Shown: positions 44,386 to 53,230 of the stretch, one piece after another | Layout of the letters: every line of letters starts with the position of its first letter | Position numbering within the stretch: position 1 is the stretch's first letter | DNA from: Roseburia_C sp031555935 | GTDB taxonomy: Bacteria; Bacillota; Clostridia; Lachnospirales; Lachnospiraceae | Assembly: GCA_031555935.1 (NCBI GenBank) | Contig: JAVBTX010000012.1 | Location: forward strand, 25,835 to 89,834 | Direction: 5' to 3' | Length of the DNA: 64,000 nucleotides | Position numbers and translations under genes: made by a program | Notes under the pieces: generated by a model | Database searches by the model: none | Seen by the model: only the letters and a program-made list of their open reading frames with translations | Told to the model about the DNA's origin: nothing

Positions 44386-45804
44386 TTATTGTGGCTCAAT
44401 GGAGATGGTTAATTCGTCAGAAAGCGTCACCCCGACATAGCCCAAAAAATTTCCATTTTCATCTAAACCACCCTCTGATACTTGTTCTAATACAATTGTC
44501 AATGTTTTTGCATCCTCCGCCAACCATGATTCACCGCCTAATGAATCACTTAGCGAGTAAACCTCTTCCCCGTCATCATTTAACATTGAATAAAAATAGT
44601 AGATATTTCCAAATTCATCCTTCGCCCGGATACGAACATCATACTCAAAATAAACCCAACTATTTTCTTCTGTTATAACAATATTATCAGGTGTAATAGA
44701 GGTACCATACATTTTAACACCTGCTGGTGTTACAGAGTAAGCATAAAGTTTCTCGACAATACCGGTACTAACTACTCCTGACAGTTCGATTGAACGTCGC
44801 TTTAGCTCGCCCACTGCATAATCTGCATTACTAATGGTATAATCTAAAAACCACTCCCCTTTGATTGTCCGGTTCCCCAGTTCAATATCTTTATAACGAA
44901 TGGCAATCGGAATGTCACCTTGATAATTATCGTCTTGCAAATTCAAAACCACATTCTGTATCAATATATTTCCTGATATTTCTTCATTACTTATTTTAGC
45001 ATTCCTGACTGGGAAGTCAGCAAACCCATATTCTTCATCTAGAATTTCCGCATTTAAACCATCAATTTCAATTGTACTATTCGCAAAAGGTGGCGCATAT
45101 AGGATTTCTCCCAAGTCATTATGATTGTACTCTATTCCGGCCCCTACCTCAATTGTTTTTCCATCCACTGTAAAGGCTAGTTTTCCATCTTCACTTACCG
45201 TACAGTCCTCTGTAATAATAGTGCCATCACGCATATTCATTAACTTTCCATCGGGGGTAACAGCCAGTCTCCAATTCATAGAAAATTCGTAACCCTCCCT
45301 ATAAACCCACGAAGCATCAGCCCCAAAATAACAGCTTACCCCATCATCTATAAATGCAACATTCCCATCTGCATCTGCAATACAATTTTCAGTAATGATT
45401 GAGCCATCATGGATATTTATTAGGACCCCATCGGATTTAACAAACATATTCCATTGTTGATGTGATTCACAAAGTTCTTTCATCTCCGATATATCTTCAC
45501 CAAAATCAAATTTCAGACGCAAATGTATCTTTCCATCTGCTCTAGATATCTGCATCAATTCCACACTGCCACATTCTATCTCAGTATTCTCTGCTTCGGT
45601 GTCAAGTTCAACTTCACTGTCGGGTATCACTTCGGTGTCACGCTCTACCTCACTATTTGGTTCTACTTCACTATTAATCATTGCTTCAGTCACTAAATCG
45701 GCCGGCTCATCATAATCATCTTTTACTTCTGTACCACATGCGGCTACCACAATGATAAATAGTACTGTTACCACTATTACTAAACGTTTGATATTTTTTT
45801 TCAT
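44386..45804 (-). CDS. Lipoprotein sharing the ectodomain of the neighbouring sigma factor
   Basis: The 472-residue protein has a lipoprotein signal with lipobox VAAC near residues 20-23, an acidic Glu/Asp/Ser linker with repeats like NSEVEPNSEVE, then the ectodomain found in the sigma-factor fusion. Inside it a segment is duplicated: DGSIITENC...DGNVAFIDDG and DGTIITEDC...DGKLAFTVDG. A C-terminal domain of about 140 residues is extra. It lies 39 bp upstream of the sigma gene in one operon. It may compete for or present the signal sensed by the sigma factor. No database family was recognised with certainty; DUF4179-like is a guess. Confidence 0.75.
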   Translation of the reverse strand: MKKNIKRLVIVVTVLFIIVVAACGTEVKDDYDEPADLVTEAMINSEVEPNSEVERDTEVIPDSEVELDTEAENTEIECGSVELMQISRADGKIHLRLKFDFGEDISEMKELCESHQQWNMFVKSDGVLINIHDGSIITENCIADADGNVAFIDDGVSCYFGADASWVYREGYEFSMNWRLAVTPDGKLMNMRDGTIITEDCTVSEDGKLAFTVDGKTIEVGAGIEYNHNDLGEILYAPPFANSTIEIDGLNAEILDEEYGFADFPVRNAKISNEEISGNILIQNVVLNLQDDNYQGDIPIAIRYKDIELGNRTIKGEWFLDYTISNADYAVGELKRRSIELSGVVSTGIVEKLYAYSVTPAGVKMYGTSITPDNIVITEENSWVYFEYDVRIRAKDEFGNIYYFYSMLNDDGEEVYSLSDSLGGESWLAEDAKTLTIVLEQVSEGGLDENGNFLGYVGVTLSDELTISIEPQ

Positions 45805-45903
45805 ATTACACCTCTCCTTATCCTTCGCTAAAAGTAAATGCTATGCACATCACTTTCCTATATCTATATTAACAGATTTATCCATAAATCTATCATAAAC
45901 AAG

Positions 45904-45950
45904 AAAAAAAGCTATAAATTGAAGATGTATCATCGCTTCAATTATAGCTT
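45904..45950 (-). terminator. Terminator overlapping the end of the second histidine kinase gene
   Basis: On the minus strand AAGCTATAATTGAAGC, a loop, then CTTCAATTTATAGCTTTTTTTC. The first arm contains the kinase stop codon. Confidence 0.85.
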
Positions 45951-46837
45951 GGTGAAAATCTTATATAAATACTTAATATCTTGTTCTGATAACTTGCCGT
46001 AATGGTGCCTTCCATCTGCTCCACCAACAATCTTGCAATCGACAATCCAAGCCCCGTTGACTGACCGACTGCCTCCACGGTATAATAGCGGTCAAATAAT
46101 CTGCCAACCTCCATTTCGTTTAAATGTGAAGCATGATTGGCAAAGATTATTTCACCACTTTCTGTCAATGTTATTTGTAAATCTCCATCACTGTATTTGA
46201 TGGCATTGCTAATAACATTTCCAAATATCCGTGACAATGAACTTCGGTTGAGTGTACGCATGATTTTTTGCTTGGGCAAGGAAATCTCGGGAACTATCTG
46301 GCACCCCTTTAAAGCTGCGTAATAGGCCGAGATGCTTTCTTCTAAAACGCTATTGATAGCTACTTCTTCCTGTTCGCCTGCCGTGAGGGTGGATGTTACT
46401 ACAGTGTATCGAAACAATTCTTCGGTTAGCTGTTTTAGCACCTCCACCCGACTGCTAATTACGTCTAAATACGCATTTGCGGCCTCGCTTTTTTCCTCCG
46501 CCGCCAGTAAGTCCAGATAACCGCAGATGGCCGTCAGCGGTGTCCGTAAATCATGCGAAATGTTCGTAATTGCATCCTTTAATTCTAAATCCCCTTGCTG
46601 AAAGCGATGCCGTTCCCGCCGCAGTTTTCGTAACTGCACATTGATACTTGCGGCCAGCTTACGCATATTTTTATCGCGACTTGAGATGTCAATTAGCGTA
46701 TTGGTATCGGTTATGAACCGTTCGGCAAATGCTGTTTCAATTTCCCGTGCCGCCTTTTTCAGCAAATAGATTTTTATGAATAACGCCAGAATAATTACAA
46801 TTAATAATATGATTATGGTCCATAACCAATTTTCCAT
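45938..46837 (-). CDS. Sensor histidine kinase without an extracellular sensor domain
   Basis: The 299-residue protein has one N-terminal hydrophobic region (about residues 4-26) and essentially no outside loop. The cytoplasmic part contains ITNISHDLRTPLTAICGYL (phosphoacceptor His), the N-box GNVISNAIKYS and the G-box STGLGLSIARL. This resembles kinases of lantibiotic/bacitracin-immunity modules that take their signal from the membrane or from the partner ABC transporter. It is the last gene of a regulator-ATPase-permease-kinase unit, ending in a terminator that overlaps its stop. Confidence 0.9.
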   Translation of the reverse strand: MENWLWTIIILLIVIILALFIKIYLLKKAAREIETAFAERFITDTNTLIDISSRDKNMRKLAASINVQLRKLRRERHRFQQGDLELKDAITNISHDLRTPLTAICGYLDLLAAEEKSEAANAYLDVISSRVEVLKQLTEELFRYTVVTSTLTAGEQEEVAINSVLEESISAYYAALKGCQIVPEISLPKQKIMRTLNRSSLSRIFGNVISNAIKYSDGDLQITLTESGEIIFANHASHLNEMEVGRLFDRYYTVEAVGQSTGLGLSIARLLVEQMEGTITASYQNKILSIYIRFSPSYN

Positions 46838-46858
46838 AAGATGCTCCTTTACATTCCG

Positions 46859-47698
46859 CTACTTAATATCTTTTCTTTGAAATACAAATATACCAATGCC
46901 AGTTGTTACTATTACAAGTGATAGGGAATATAGTGGTAACCGCCACGGATGTGTGACTCCCCCAGTAGCATATTGCATTGCCTGGCCGGTTGGCAGAACT
47001 TCCATTGCAGTTTCATATACGACTCGCTTCGTCCCTGATATATATCTATCGTTTGGGATGATAACCGTGTTCGTTATATTTCCCACGCCATCATATTCAT
47101 AGGATGGCCAACTCTCCGGTGCAGATAGCATCTGCCACATGTAAAGTGAGACAAAAAGCATGGTAAACATTCCCAATATGGTTACGACCGCAGATATGGC
47201 TTTGTTTTGAATCAACATTCCTAAAAGTGTAAAAATGGCCGCTAGTGCTGCTGTCATCATGATGCTTCCAACGATTATGCCCAGAATTGTGATTAGCTCT
47301 ATTTCAATGGCATCAAATAAAATACTTCCAATTACAATGGTCGGAATAAGATATGCAATCACCATCAGTGTTCCTGCCACAATGCATGTCAATAGGTTCG
47401 CTAAATAGATGTTTTTTCTGACATGCCCAACCACTAGCTTGTTTCGAATCGTTCCGTCACTATACTCTGTTCCCAGATGTAAACTGACAAACACCGAAAC
47501 GACAATGCCGATTACCATTGTATAATTAAACAGTACACTTTCCAGGGTTAACGAATAGCCACGTTTGACTGAATCTAAATGACCACCTACAACAAGATAA
47601 ATACCATAAAATGCCATGCACAAGATACCAAGCCAAAATACCTTATCTTTTTTTAGTCTTACAAAATTTGCCGCAAATAACTTATTCATGACCGCCAC
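46859..47698 (-). CDS. ABC-2 type permease (lantibiotic-immunity-like)
   Basis: The 279-residue protein has six hydrophobic helices, with a longer outside stretch at about residues 185-235 near the last helix. It begins MNKLFAANFVRLKKDKVFW, the usual start of NisE/G or BcrB-like permeases. It overlaps the ATPase gene by 17 nt. Together they likely protect against an envelope-active peptide or antibiotic, with the flanking two-component system as regulator; the substrate is not known. Confidence 0.85.
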   Translation of the reverse strand: MAVMNKLFAANFVRLKKDKVFWLGILCMAFYGIYLVVGGHLDSVKRGYSLTLESVLFNYTMVIGIVVSVFVSLHLGTEYSDGTIRNKLVVGHVRKNIYLANLLTCIVAGTLMVIAYLIPTIVIGSILFDAIEIELITILGIIVGSIMMTAALAAIFTLLGMLIQNKAISAVVTILGMFTMLFVSLYMWQMLSAPESWPSYEYDGVGNITNTVIIPNDRYISGTKRVVYETAMEVLPTGQAMQYATGGVTHPWRLPLYSLSLVIVTTGIGIFVFQRKDIK

Positions 47699-48596
47699 CT
47701 CCCAACAGATTGATATAGAAGCTTTCCAGATTCTCGCTGCGCTCGGTCACGGACATTATCTCGCACTGCTCTTTCATTAAATCCAAGGCCAATTGGGAGA
47801 TATTGACTTCGTCAAAAACATCCGCTCCGGTATTAGAAAGTACCTTATATTCTAAACCCGCCTGGTCTAGTACGTGTGCTAACGCTTTGATATCAGTCAC
47901 CTCTAACCGGACACATTTTTTACAGGCTGCTTCTAATTCCGGTGCACTAATTTCTTTGACCATTTGTCCATGATCAATAAATCCATAATGGGTTGCCAAT
48001 CTGGACAACTCATCTAAGATGTGACTGGATATTAGTACGGTTATCTGGCGTTCACGATTTAATTTTAAGATTAGTTCGCGGATTTCGATGATTCCTTCCG
48101 GGTCCAGTCCATTGACTGGTTCATCAAGGACCAAAAAATCCGGGTCACCAGCTAGTGCAATTGCGATTCCTAACCGCTGACTCATTCCTAATGAGAAGTT
48201 TTTGGCTTTCTTTTTACCGGTATTTTCCAGCCCAACAAGTTGTAACAGCTCTGCCATGCCATCAAAGGATGGCAATCCCAGGATTCGGTATTGTTCCTTA
48301 ATATTATCCTCAGCCGTCATATCCATATATATGGATGGTGTTTCTACGATTGCTCCCATCCTTCGACGGGCTCTCCCAATTTCTTTCGCTTCATTGCTGA
48401 TTCCATACAGCGTATATTCCCCTGATGTCACCTGCTGTAATCCACAGATTAAGCGAATTAAGGTTGTTTTTCCTGCTCCATTTTTACCGACAAAGCCGTA
48501 AATCGCACCTCTTGGGACGTGCATGGAACATCCATTTAATGCTTTGAAATGCTTGTAGCTTTTGCTCAATACATTTGTTGTCAAAACGTAGTCCAT
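47682..48596 (-). CDS. ABC transporter ATP-binding protein (BcrA/NisF-like)
   Basis: The 304-residue ATPase has Walker A GKNGAGKTT, signature FSLGMSQRL, Walker B FLVLDEPVNGLDP and switch His in ISSHIL, with a C-terminal extension typical of bacitracin/lantibiotic resistance ATPases. It follows the response regulator by 82 bp, in which a TTAAG array and promoter lie. It overlaps the permease gene. Confidence 0.92.
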   Translation of the reverse strand: MDYVLTTNVLSKSYKHFKALNGCSMHVPRGAIYGFVGKNGAGKTTLIRLICGLQQVTSGEYTLYGISNEAKEIGRARRRMGAIVETPSIYMDMTAEDNIKEQYRILGLPSFDGMAELLQLVGLENTGKKKAKNFSLGMSQRLGIAIALAGDPDFLVLDEPVNGLDPEGIIEIRELILKLNRERQITVLISSHILDELSRLATHYGFIDHGQMVKEISAPELEAACKKCVRLEVTDIKALAHVLDQAGLEYKVLSNTGADVFDEVNISQLALDLMKEQCEIMSVTERSENLESFYINLLGGGGHE

Positions 48597-48626
48597 TTTG
48601 TTTGCCTCCTTTTACTTGATACTGTC

Positions 48627-48683
48627 ATTCTAGCTAATGTTGGTTAAGAAAGCAGTTAAGGATAACGTTAAGAATTGGTTAAG
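48627..48683 (-). promoter_or_regulatory. Promoter with four phased CTTAAC repeats before the ABC module
   Basis: On the minus strand CTTAAC occurs four times, 11-12 bp apart (TTAAG on the plus strand at 48644, 48656, 48668, 48679), upstream of a -10 TAGAAT (48627-48632) that lacks a -35 hexamer. The first repeat contains the stop codon of the response regulator gene. An OmpR-type activator site is likely, with the adjacent regulator as candidate. Confidence 0.6.
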
Positions 48684-49383
48684 ATTCTTCTTTCATTTTA
48701 AAACCAATTCCCCAAACTGATTCGATGTAATCCTTTGCCCCGACTTCCCGAAGCTTTTTGCGCAGATTGCTAATATGTACCTTTAATGAGCTTTCCATGC
48801 AATCGGGCGTGTCCTCACTGATACGCTCCAGCAGTAAGGTCTTAGTAATTACCTGAGTCGGATTTCGCATCAGTAATTTTAAAATGGCATATTCAGTTTT
48901 GGTCAACCGCACCGGCTGCTTGGCAACACAAACGGTATGTGCATCGGTGTCGATTGTGATATCATCAAATGTTATCTGGGATGAGGTTACACCAGCGGCG
49001 GCTGATCCAGACGCGGCGGCTGATTCAGACGCTGCATGGCTACGCAGTTGAACCGCGATTCTTGCCAGTAGCTCTTTGGTTTCAAATGGCTTCGTAACAT
49101 AATCGGCGGCACCATTTAGGAGCAGATTCACTTTATCATTTACATCTATTTTGGCACTGACTACGATGACTGGTATCCCCGTAATCTGCGGCAACACTTC
49201 CTCACCATTTAGACCCGGCAGCATCAGGTCAAGCAGGACTAGGTCTGGCTTTTGGTGGGCTAATACAAGCAGGGCTTCGGTGCCGGAATAGGCCCTTGAT
49301 ATCTGGTAGCCTTCTTTGGTTAAGACGGTTTCTAGCATGTTGCCGATGCTGATGTCGTCGTCGATGATTAGGATTCTTTTCAT
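48679..49383 (-). CDS. OmpR-family response regulator
   Basis: The 234-residue protein has a receiver domain (IIDDDISIG; Asp in LVLLDLMLPG near residue 53; Lys in YVTKPF) and a C-terminal winged helix ending in VWGIGFKM. The interdomain linker is Ala/Ser-rich and encoded by two tandem 18-bp repeats (48995-49030), so its length may vary between strains. It is the first gene of a regulator-ABC-kinase unit and probably activates the ABC genes through the CTTAAC array at its own 3' end. Confidence 0.92.
   Translation of the reverse strand: MKRILIIDDDISIGNMLETVLTKEGYQISRAYSGTEALLVLAHQKPDLVLLDLMLPGLNGEEVLPQITGIPVIVVSAKIDVNDKVNLLLNGAADYVTKPFETKELLARIAVQLRSHAASESAAASGSAAAGVTSSQITFDDITIDTDAHTVCVAKQPVRLTKTEYAILKLLMRNPTQVITKTLLLERISEDTPDCMESSLKVHISNLRKKLREVGAKDYIESVWGIGFKMKEES
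48995..49030. repeat. Two tandem 18-bp units in the response regulator linker
   Basis: GCGGCGGCTGATCCAGAC is followed directly by the same unit with one change (T for C). The repeat encodes Ala/Ser-rich linker residues and keeps frame. Confidence 0.8.
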
Positions 49384-49464
49384 ATGATTTTATCCTTTCT
49401 AAGAACCAAATTCCTCTAATAATCATAGAATGCTTAGAGAGACTTTGTTCATGGAGAATAATAA

Positions 49465-49905
49465 ATGTATAATCAAAACCGCTGCATGATAAACAATACT
49501 GATTTTGGGCCAGAACCATTTGTTGTTGATATCAAAACGGCCACTCTGCAAAATTCGAATTTCCGCAAGGCTTTATGGACTGGGGAACATTTACAGCTTA
49601 CTTTAATGTGTATTCCGGTAGGTGGTCAAATTGGTTTAGAATCACACCCTCATCTTGATCAGTTTTTAAACATTGTAGCTGGCTGTGGCTGCGTTATGAT
49701 GGGCTGTCATCGTTATCAACTGAATCGGCAAACAAATGTATGCCGCGACAGTGCCATTTTTATTCCAGCTGGTACATGGCATAATCTTGTTAACAAAGGG
49801 AATTGTCCGATTAAGCTGTATTCTATTTATGCGCCACCCCAGCATCCACATGGAACGATACACAAAACAAAGGCTGATGCTGACGCTGCCGAAGAATATC
49901 ATTAG
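49465..49905 (+). CDS. Cupin-domain protein
   Basis: The 146-residue protein starts after GGAG and has the conserved cupin barrel. Motif 1 is in GLESHPHLDQFLNIVAG (two His and a Gln/Glu-type metal ligand set), and motif 2 in FIPAGTWHNLVN with the final His. It resembles the small single-domain cupins of anaerobes (YxaG/DUF861-like sugar- or small-molecule-binding proteins). It is transcribed divergently from the OmpR regulator and converges with the antiporter gene. Substrate and reaction are unknown. Confidence 0.88.
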   Translation: MYNQNRCMINNTDFGPEPFVVDIKTATLQNSNFRKALWTGEHLQLTLMCIPVGGQIGLESHPHLDQFLNIVAGCGCVMMGCHRYQLNRQTNVCRDSAIFIPAGTWHNLVNKGNCPIKLYSIYAPPQHPHGTIHKTKADADAAEEYH

Positions 49906-49910
49906 CATTA

Positions 49911-51089
49911 TCAGCTGCTGGAAAGCACTTTGCGATAGGTATGCTCTATCGCAAAGGCTCCAAGTGGTGCGGTTATCAAGATTGACAAAACCGCTACTGT
50001 CAAGACAATATTACCACAACTAAGTCCCATTGCTAATGGAATCCCGCCAATGGCCGCCTGCACGGTTGCTTTTGGCATATAACTGAGCATACAAAATACG
50101 CGCTCTTTTAACGTAAGTTTTGTTCTTAACAAGCAGACAATCACACCAGCCATTCGACATACGAGTACCCCAATAATCAACAACACTGCAACACCACCAG
50201 CCGCTAAGACATAATGTAAATCGACAGTTGCACCGACTAGCACAAACAAAATGATTTCCGCACCAACCCATAATTTATTGAATTTTACGGCCAGCCGTTT
50301 TGCTACCACACCACGATAATGCTGTAAGGCAATGCCGGTAAACATCACCATGATTAATGCTGAAAATGTAATCTCTCCCGGAATCCACTCCTCTAACGTA
50401 ACACTGATAAAGAAAATACTTAATAGTATGATTACTTTTATCGTGTCGCGGAGATGGATTTTTGCAAAAAATTTTGCCAAGCCAAATCCAATTAAAATCC
50501 CTAACCCAATCCCTAATAAAATGGATATTGGTATGTTAACAAAGCTCATTACGGAAACACCATTTCCTTGTGATAGTCCGGTAAATGCGGTAAATAATAC
50601 GATAACAAATACATCATCCACCGATGCTCCGGCCAATATTAGCTGCGGAATACCTTTGTCTACACCATAACCCTCGTCCATTAATTTTATCATCTTTGGC
50701 ACGATGACGGCTGGTGATACTGCCGCGATTACCGTCCCCATGATGGCCGCATCAAGCATTGATATGCCGAGCAACCTCGGAGCAAATAATACCACTCCAA
50801 TTATTTCAAAGCTGGCTGGAACAAAACACATGAGCAGTGCCGGCCGACCGATTTTTTTCAAATCTCTTATATCAAGTGACAAACCTGCTCTGGTCAAAAT
50901 TATTATTAAAGCTATTTTCCTAAGTTCGGCTGAGATTTCAAGGAGCGAACTGTCTATTCCATTTAACACATGAGGACCGAGGATTATTCCGGTCAGTATC
51001 ATACCGAACAGGCTTGGCAAGCCTAGTTTACTGCATAACCAGCCGGTCAACATTCCCACTAATAAAATCAGTGCTATACTTAATAACAT
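49911..51089 (-). CDS. Cation:proton antiporter (CPA family)
   Basis: The 392-residue protein has about twelve hydrophobic helices and the antiporter core with GASVDDVFVIVLFTAF, where the adjacent Asp residues are the ion-binding pair, and GTVIAAVSPAVIVPKM. It lacks the C-terminal NAD-binding (KTN/TrkA) domain of KefB-type proteins. It would exchange Na+ or K+ for protons. It starts back to back with the plus-strand membrane protein gene. Confidence 0.9.
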   Translation of the reverse strand: MLLSIALILLVGMLTGWLCSKLGLPSLFGMILTGIILGPHVLNGIDSSLLEISAELRKIALIIILTRAGLSLDIRDLKKIGRPALLMCFVPASFEIIGVVLFAPRLLGISMLDAAIMGTVIAAVSPAVIVPKMIKLMDEGYGVDKGIPQLILAGASVDDVFVIVLFTAFTGLSQGNGVSVMSFVNIPISILLGIGLGILIGFGLAKFFAKIHLRDTIKVIILLSIFFISVTLEEWIPGEITFSALIMVMFTGIALQHYRGVVAKRLAVKFNKLWVGAEIILFVLVGATVDLHYVLAAGGVAVLLIIGVLVCRMAGVIVCLLRTKLTLKERVFCMLSYMPKATVQAAIGGIPLAMGLSCGNIVLTVAVLSILITAPLGAFAIEHTYRKVLSSS

Positions 51090-51186
51090 TTATATGTTCC
51101 TCCATTTATTATATTGCTTTCACCATTTATTTACTATATACTTTTATCTAAGAAGATGCAAAATAATTTTATGGATGGTGACAATT

Positions 51187-51861
51187 ATGCAGGCTATTAT
51201 GGAACCGATTTTTGAAATACCTTATTTAATTGGTGTCGTTGTTCTAGGACTCCTCATATTGCGTAGAGCGAGATTTCACAGTGCAAGTGGTAAAAAGCAG
51301 TTTACGCTCTTTGGCAGTATGGCGATTATCCTCGGTTTAGGAGATGCTTTTCATCTGGTACCGCGAATGTATGCGTTGCTCACGGATGGTATTGCGAATC
51401 ACGTTCCCGCCCTTGGTTTTGGCAAAATGGTTACCTCTATTACGATGACGGTTTTTTATGTGTTACTCTACCATGTTTGGCAGCATCGTTATCGGAAATA
51501 CGTGTCTGGTCTGACGGTGATTATCTATATCCTTGCCATGGTGCGGATTGTGCTCTGCCTATTACCACAGAATGATTGGTTTAGTGCTGATGCACCTCTT
51601 TCATGGGGGATTTACCGCAATATTCCATTTGTCATTCTGGGGATTATTATTATTGTTTTATATTTTCAGCAAGCGCATCTGAATCACGACCGTGCTTTCC
51701 GCTTTATGTGGCTGGCAATTTCACTTAGCTTTGCGTTTTATATTCCAGTTGTGTTATGGGCCGATTCGATTCCGCTTCTTGGTATGCTGATGATTCCGAA
51801 AACCTGTGCTTATGTTTGGATTGTTTGGATGGGATATGCGGATGTGAAAAAGAAAATGTAA
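51187..51861 (+). CDS. Multi-pass membrane protein, unknown function
   Basis: I prefer the ATG at 51187, with GGATGGTG just upstream, over starts at 51094 or 51175. The 224-residue protein has about seven hydrophobic helices with conserved-looking polar residues inside (GDAFHLVPR, YHVWQHRY). The His and Arg inside helices could be functional. I recognise no family. It is divergent from the cation antiporter and ends at a good hairpin terminator. Confidence 0.7.
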   Translation: MQAIMEPIFEIPYLIGVVVLGLLILRRARFHSASGKKQFTLFGSMAIILGLGDAFHLVPRMYALLTDGIANHVPALGFGKMVTSITMTVFYVLLYHVWQHRYRKYVSGLTVIIYILAMVRIVLCLLPQNDWFSADAPLSWGIYRNIPFVILGIIIIVLYFQQAHLNHDRAFRFMWLAISLSFAFYIPVVLWADSIPLLGMLMIPKTCAYVWIVWMGYADVKKKM

Positions 51862-51868
51862 AATTATT

Positions 51869-51921
51869 AATAAAGCTGATGATTTCTACGCATTTTAATG
51901 TAGAAGTCACCAGCTTTTTAT
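51869..51921. terminator. Bidirectional terminator
   Basis: AAAGCTGATGATTTCTAC and GTAGAAGTCACCAGCTTTTTAT form a long stem with a 9-nt loop between converging genes; a T-run follows on the plus strand. Confidence 0.8.
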
Positions 51922-51924
51922 AAT

Positions 51925-52266
51925 TTAGAAACGATTTCTATCAAACAGTCTTCGTAAAAATATTACTCTGACTAAATCTCTCAAGTCAAAATCGCGGCGA
52001 TGGCGGTTTCGATTCCGGTGGCGATCTCTATCAAAGTCTCGCCGTCTGTCTCTGTCTCTGAAATCAAACTGCTGCTCCACTAGCATATTTGCATCATCGT
52101 AGGAGTCCTGCTGTTCGTATTTACTATAGATATTCTCTACATAATTATCCCAATCCTGAAGCGATTCACTTCCGTTCATTTGATATGTCGTTATATAATA
52201 TTCAACTTCATCATCAATTTGTTGGTATAATTTTGGATAGTTGACCGCAAATTCATAAATGTCCAT
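51925..52266 (-). CDS. Small protein with an Arg/Asp-rich C-terminal tail, unknown function
   Basis: The likely start is the ATG at 52266 (AAGGG eight bases before it), giving 113 residues. The first 65 residues are acidic and helical with many Tyr (EVEYYITTYQ). Residues about 70-113 are a low-complexity tail of alternating Arg and Asp/Asn/Phe (RDRDRRRDFDRDRHRN) followed by VIFLRRLF. Such tails occur in coat-like or nucleic-acid-binding proteins, but no family is recognised. It lies 60 bp downstream of another unknown gene on the same strand. Confidence 0.6.
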   Translation of the reverse strand: MDIYEFAVNYPKLYQQIDDEVEYYITTYQMNGSESLQDWDNYVENIYSKYEQQDSYDDANMLVEQQFDFRDRDRRRDFDRDRHRNRNRHRRDFDLRDLVRVIFLRRLFDRNRF

Positions 52267-52327
52267 TTGATTTGCCCTTTTTGTTTTTCCATATATAGTA
52301 TGCAAGGGGTGTGAAATGGTGGCTTAT

Positions 52328-53143
52328 TCAAACCGACACATCCACCGCACCACCCTCTACTAAAACAGGTGCATCAACTACAGTCGCAACCGGCATTTCC
52401 ACACCGCCAAGCTCTAATGACACACCACTTGCGGCATCCTGCTTTTCTTTTTCTAATTTATCAAACATTGCTTTTAAATACTTCACATCCGCTTCCGCAA
52501 TATCACGAAGCTCATCCGCCCGATGCTTTTTCTTTAATTGCTCTATGTCCTCTGGGTCCATTTCTGTCTGAACATTTAGCGTTAGCTCTTCTGTTAACTC
52601 TTCTAAGCCACCTGCATCCTCCATTTGTTCCATTGTATCTTGCATCAGCTCTTGAAATTCCTGCATCAGTTCTTTGAGTTCTTCCATATCTATCTCTGGT
52701 TCGATACTTTCTTGATTTTCAATCGCGTCCCAATCGAGGTCCTCATTTTCTTCCAGCTCAGCCGCACAAACACCACCACCACCTTTTTCCTTGATGCCCT
52801 GTTCCTCCTGCAAATGTTTGGCACGTTTTTTTGCAACCTTTTCCATTTGCTTGGCATGTTCTATCGCAGCCTCTAATTCTTTATCATCATACTCACCGGT
52901 TTTCATTTTTTTGCGCAGCATTGCTACTATCCCACGCGCTTTCGATGCGACCTGCCTTGCACCTCCAGCACTCCTGGTCCGCATCAACTGAGTCGAAATT
53001 TCTTTAAAATTATATTGCAATTTCTTTTTCTTACCCGTCTTAGGTTTGGTTATACTAATTGTACCAGCTGCCGTTCCATCGGCATTTTTTAGGGTTATCG
53101 ATCTTACATTGGAATTATTCGTTCCACCAATTGCCAGCCCCAT
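52328..53143 (-). CDS. Coiled-coil protein of unknown function
   Basis: The 271-residue soluble protein starts after AAGGAGG. An N-terminal beta-like segment (about 1-35) is followed by a basic helical region (about 45-125: MLRKKMKTGEYDDKELEAAI), a glycine patch GGGG, a very acidic Met/Glu/Gln-rich region (about 135-190: ELMQEFQELMQDTMEQ) and another helix with KKKHRADELRDIAEADVKYL. There is no membrane segment. I recognise no domain. It may be co-transcribed with the Arg/Asp-rich gene. The split basic and acidic helices could fold against each other. Confidence 0.7.
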   Translation of the reverse strand: MGLAIGGTNNSNVRSITLKNADGTAAGTISITKPKTGKKKKLQYNFKEISTQLMRTRSAGGARQVASKARGIVAMLRKKMKTGEYDDKELEAAIEHAKQMEKVAKKRAKHLQEEQGIKEKGGGGVCAAELEENEDLDWDAIENQESIEPEIDMEELKELMQEFQELMQDTMEQMEDAGGLEELTEELTLNVQTEMDPEDIEQLKKKHRADELRDIAEADVKYLKAMFDKLEKEKQDAASGVSLELGGVEMPVATVVDAPVLVEGGAVDVSV

Positions 53144-53230
53144 ATCATCATCCTCCTTGATTCAGATATTTTCTTTATATAGTATATCGGCTTTTTTTTG
53201 TATAAACTGTACCCTAAAACTACGCATGGA

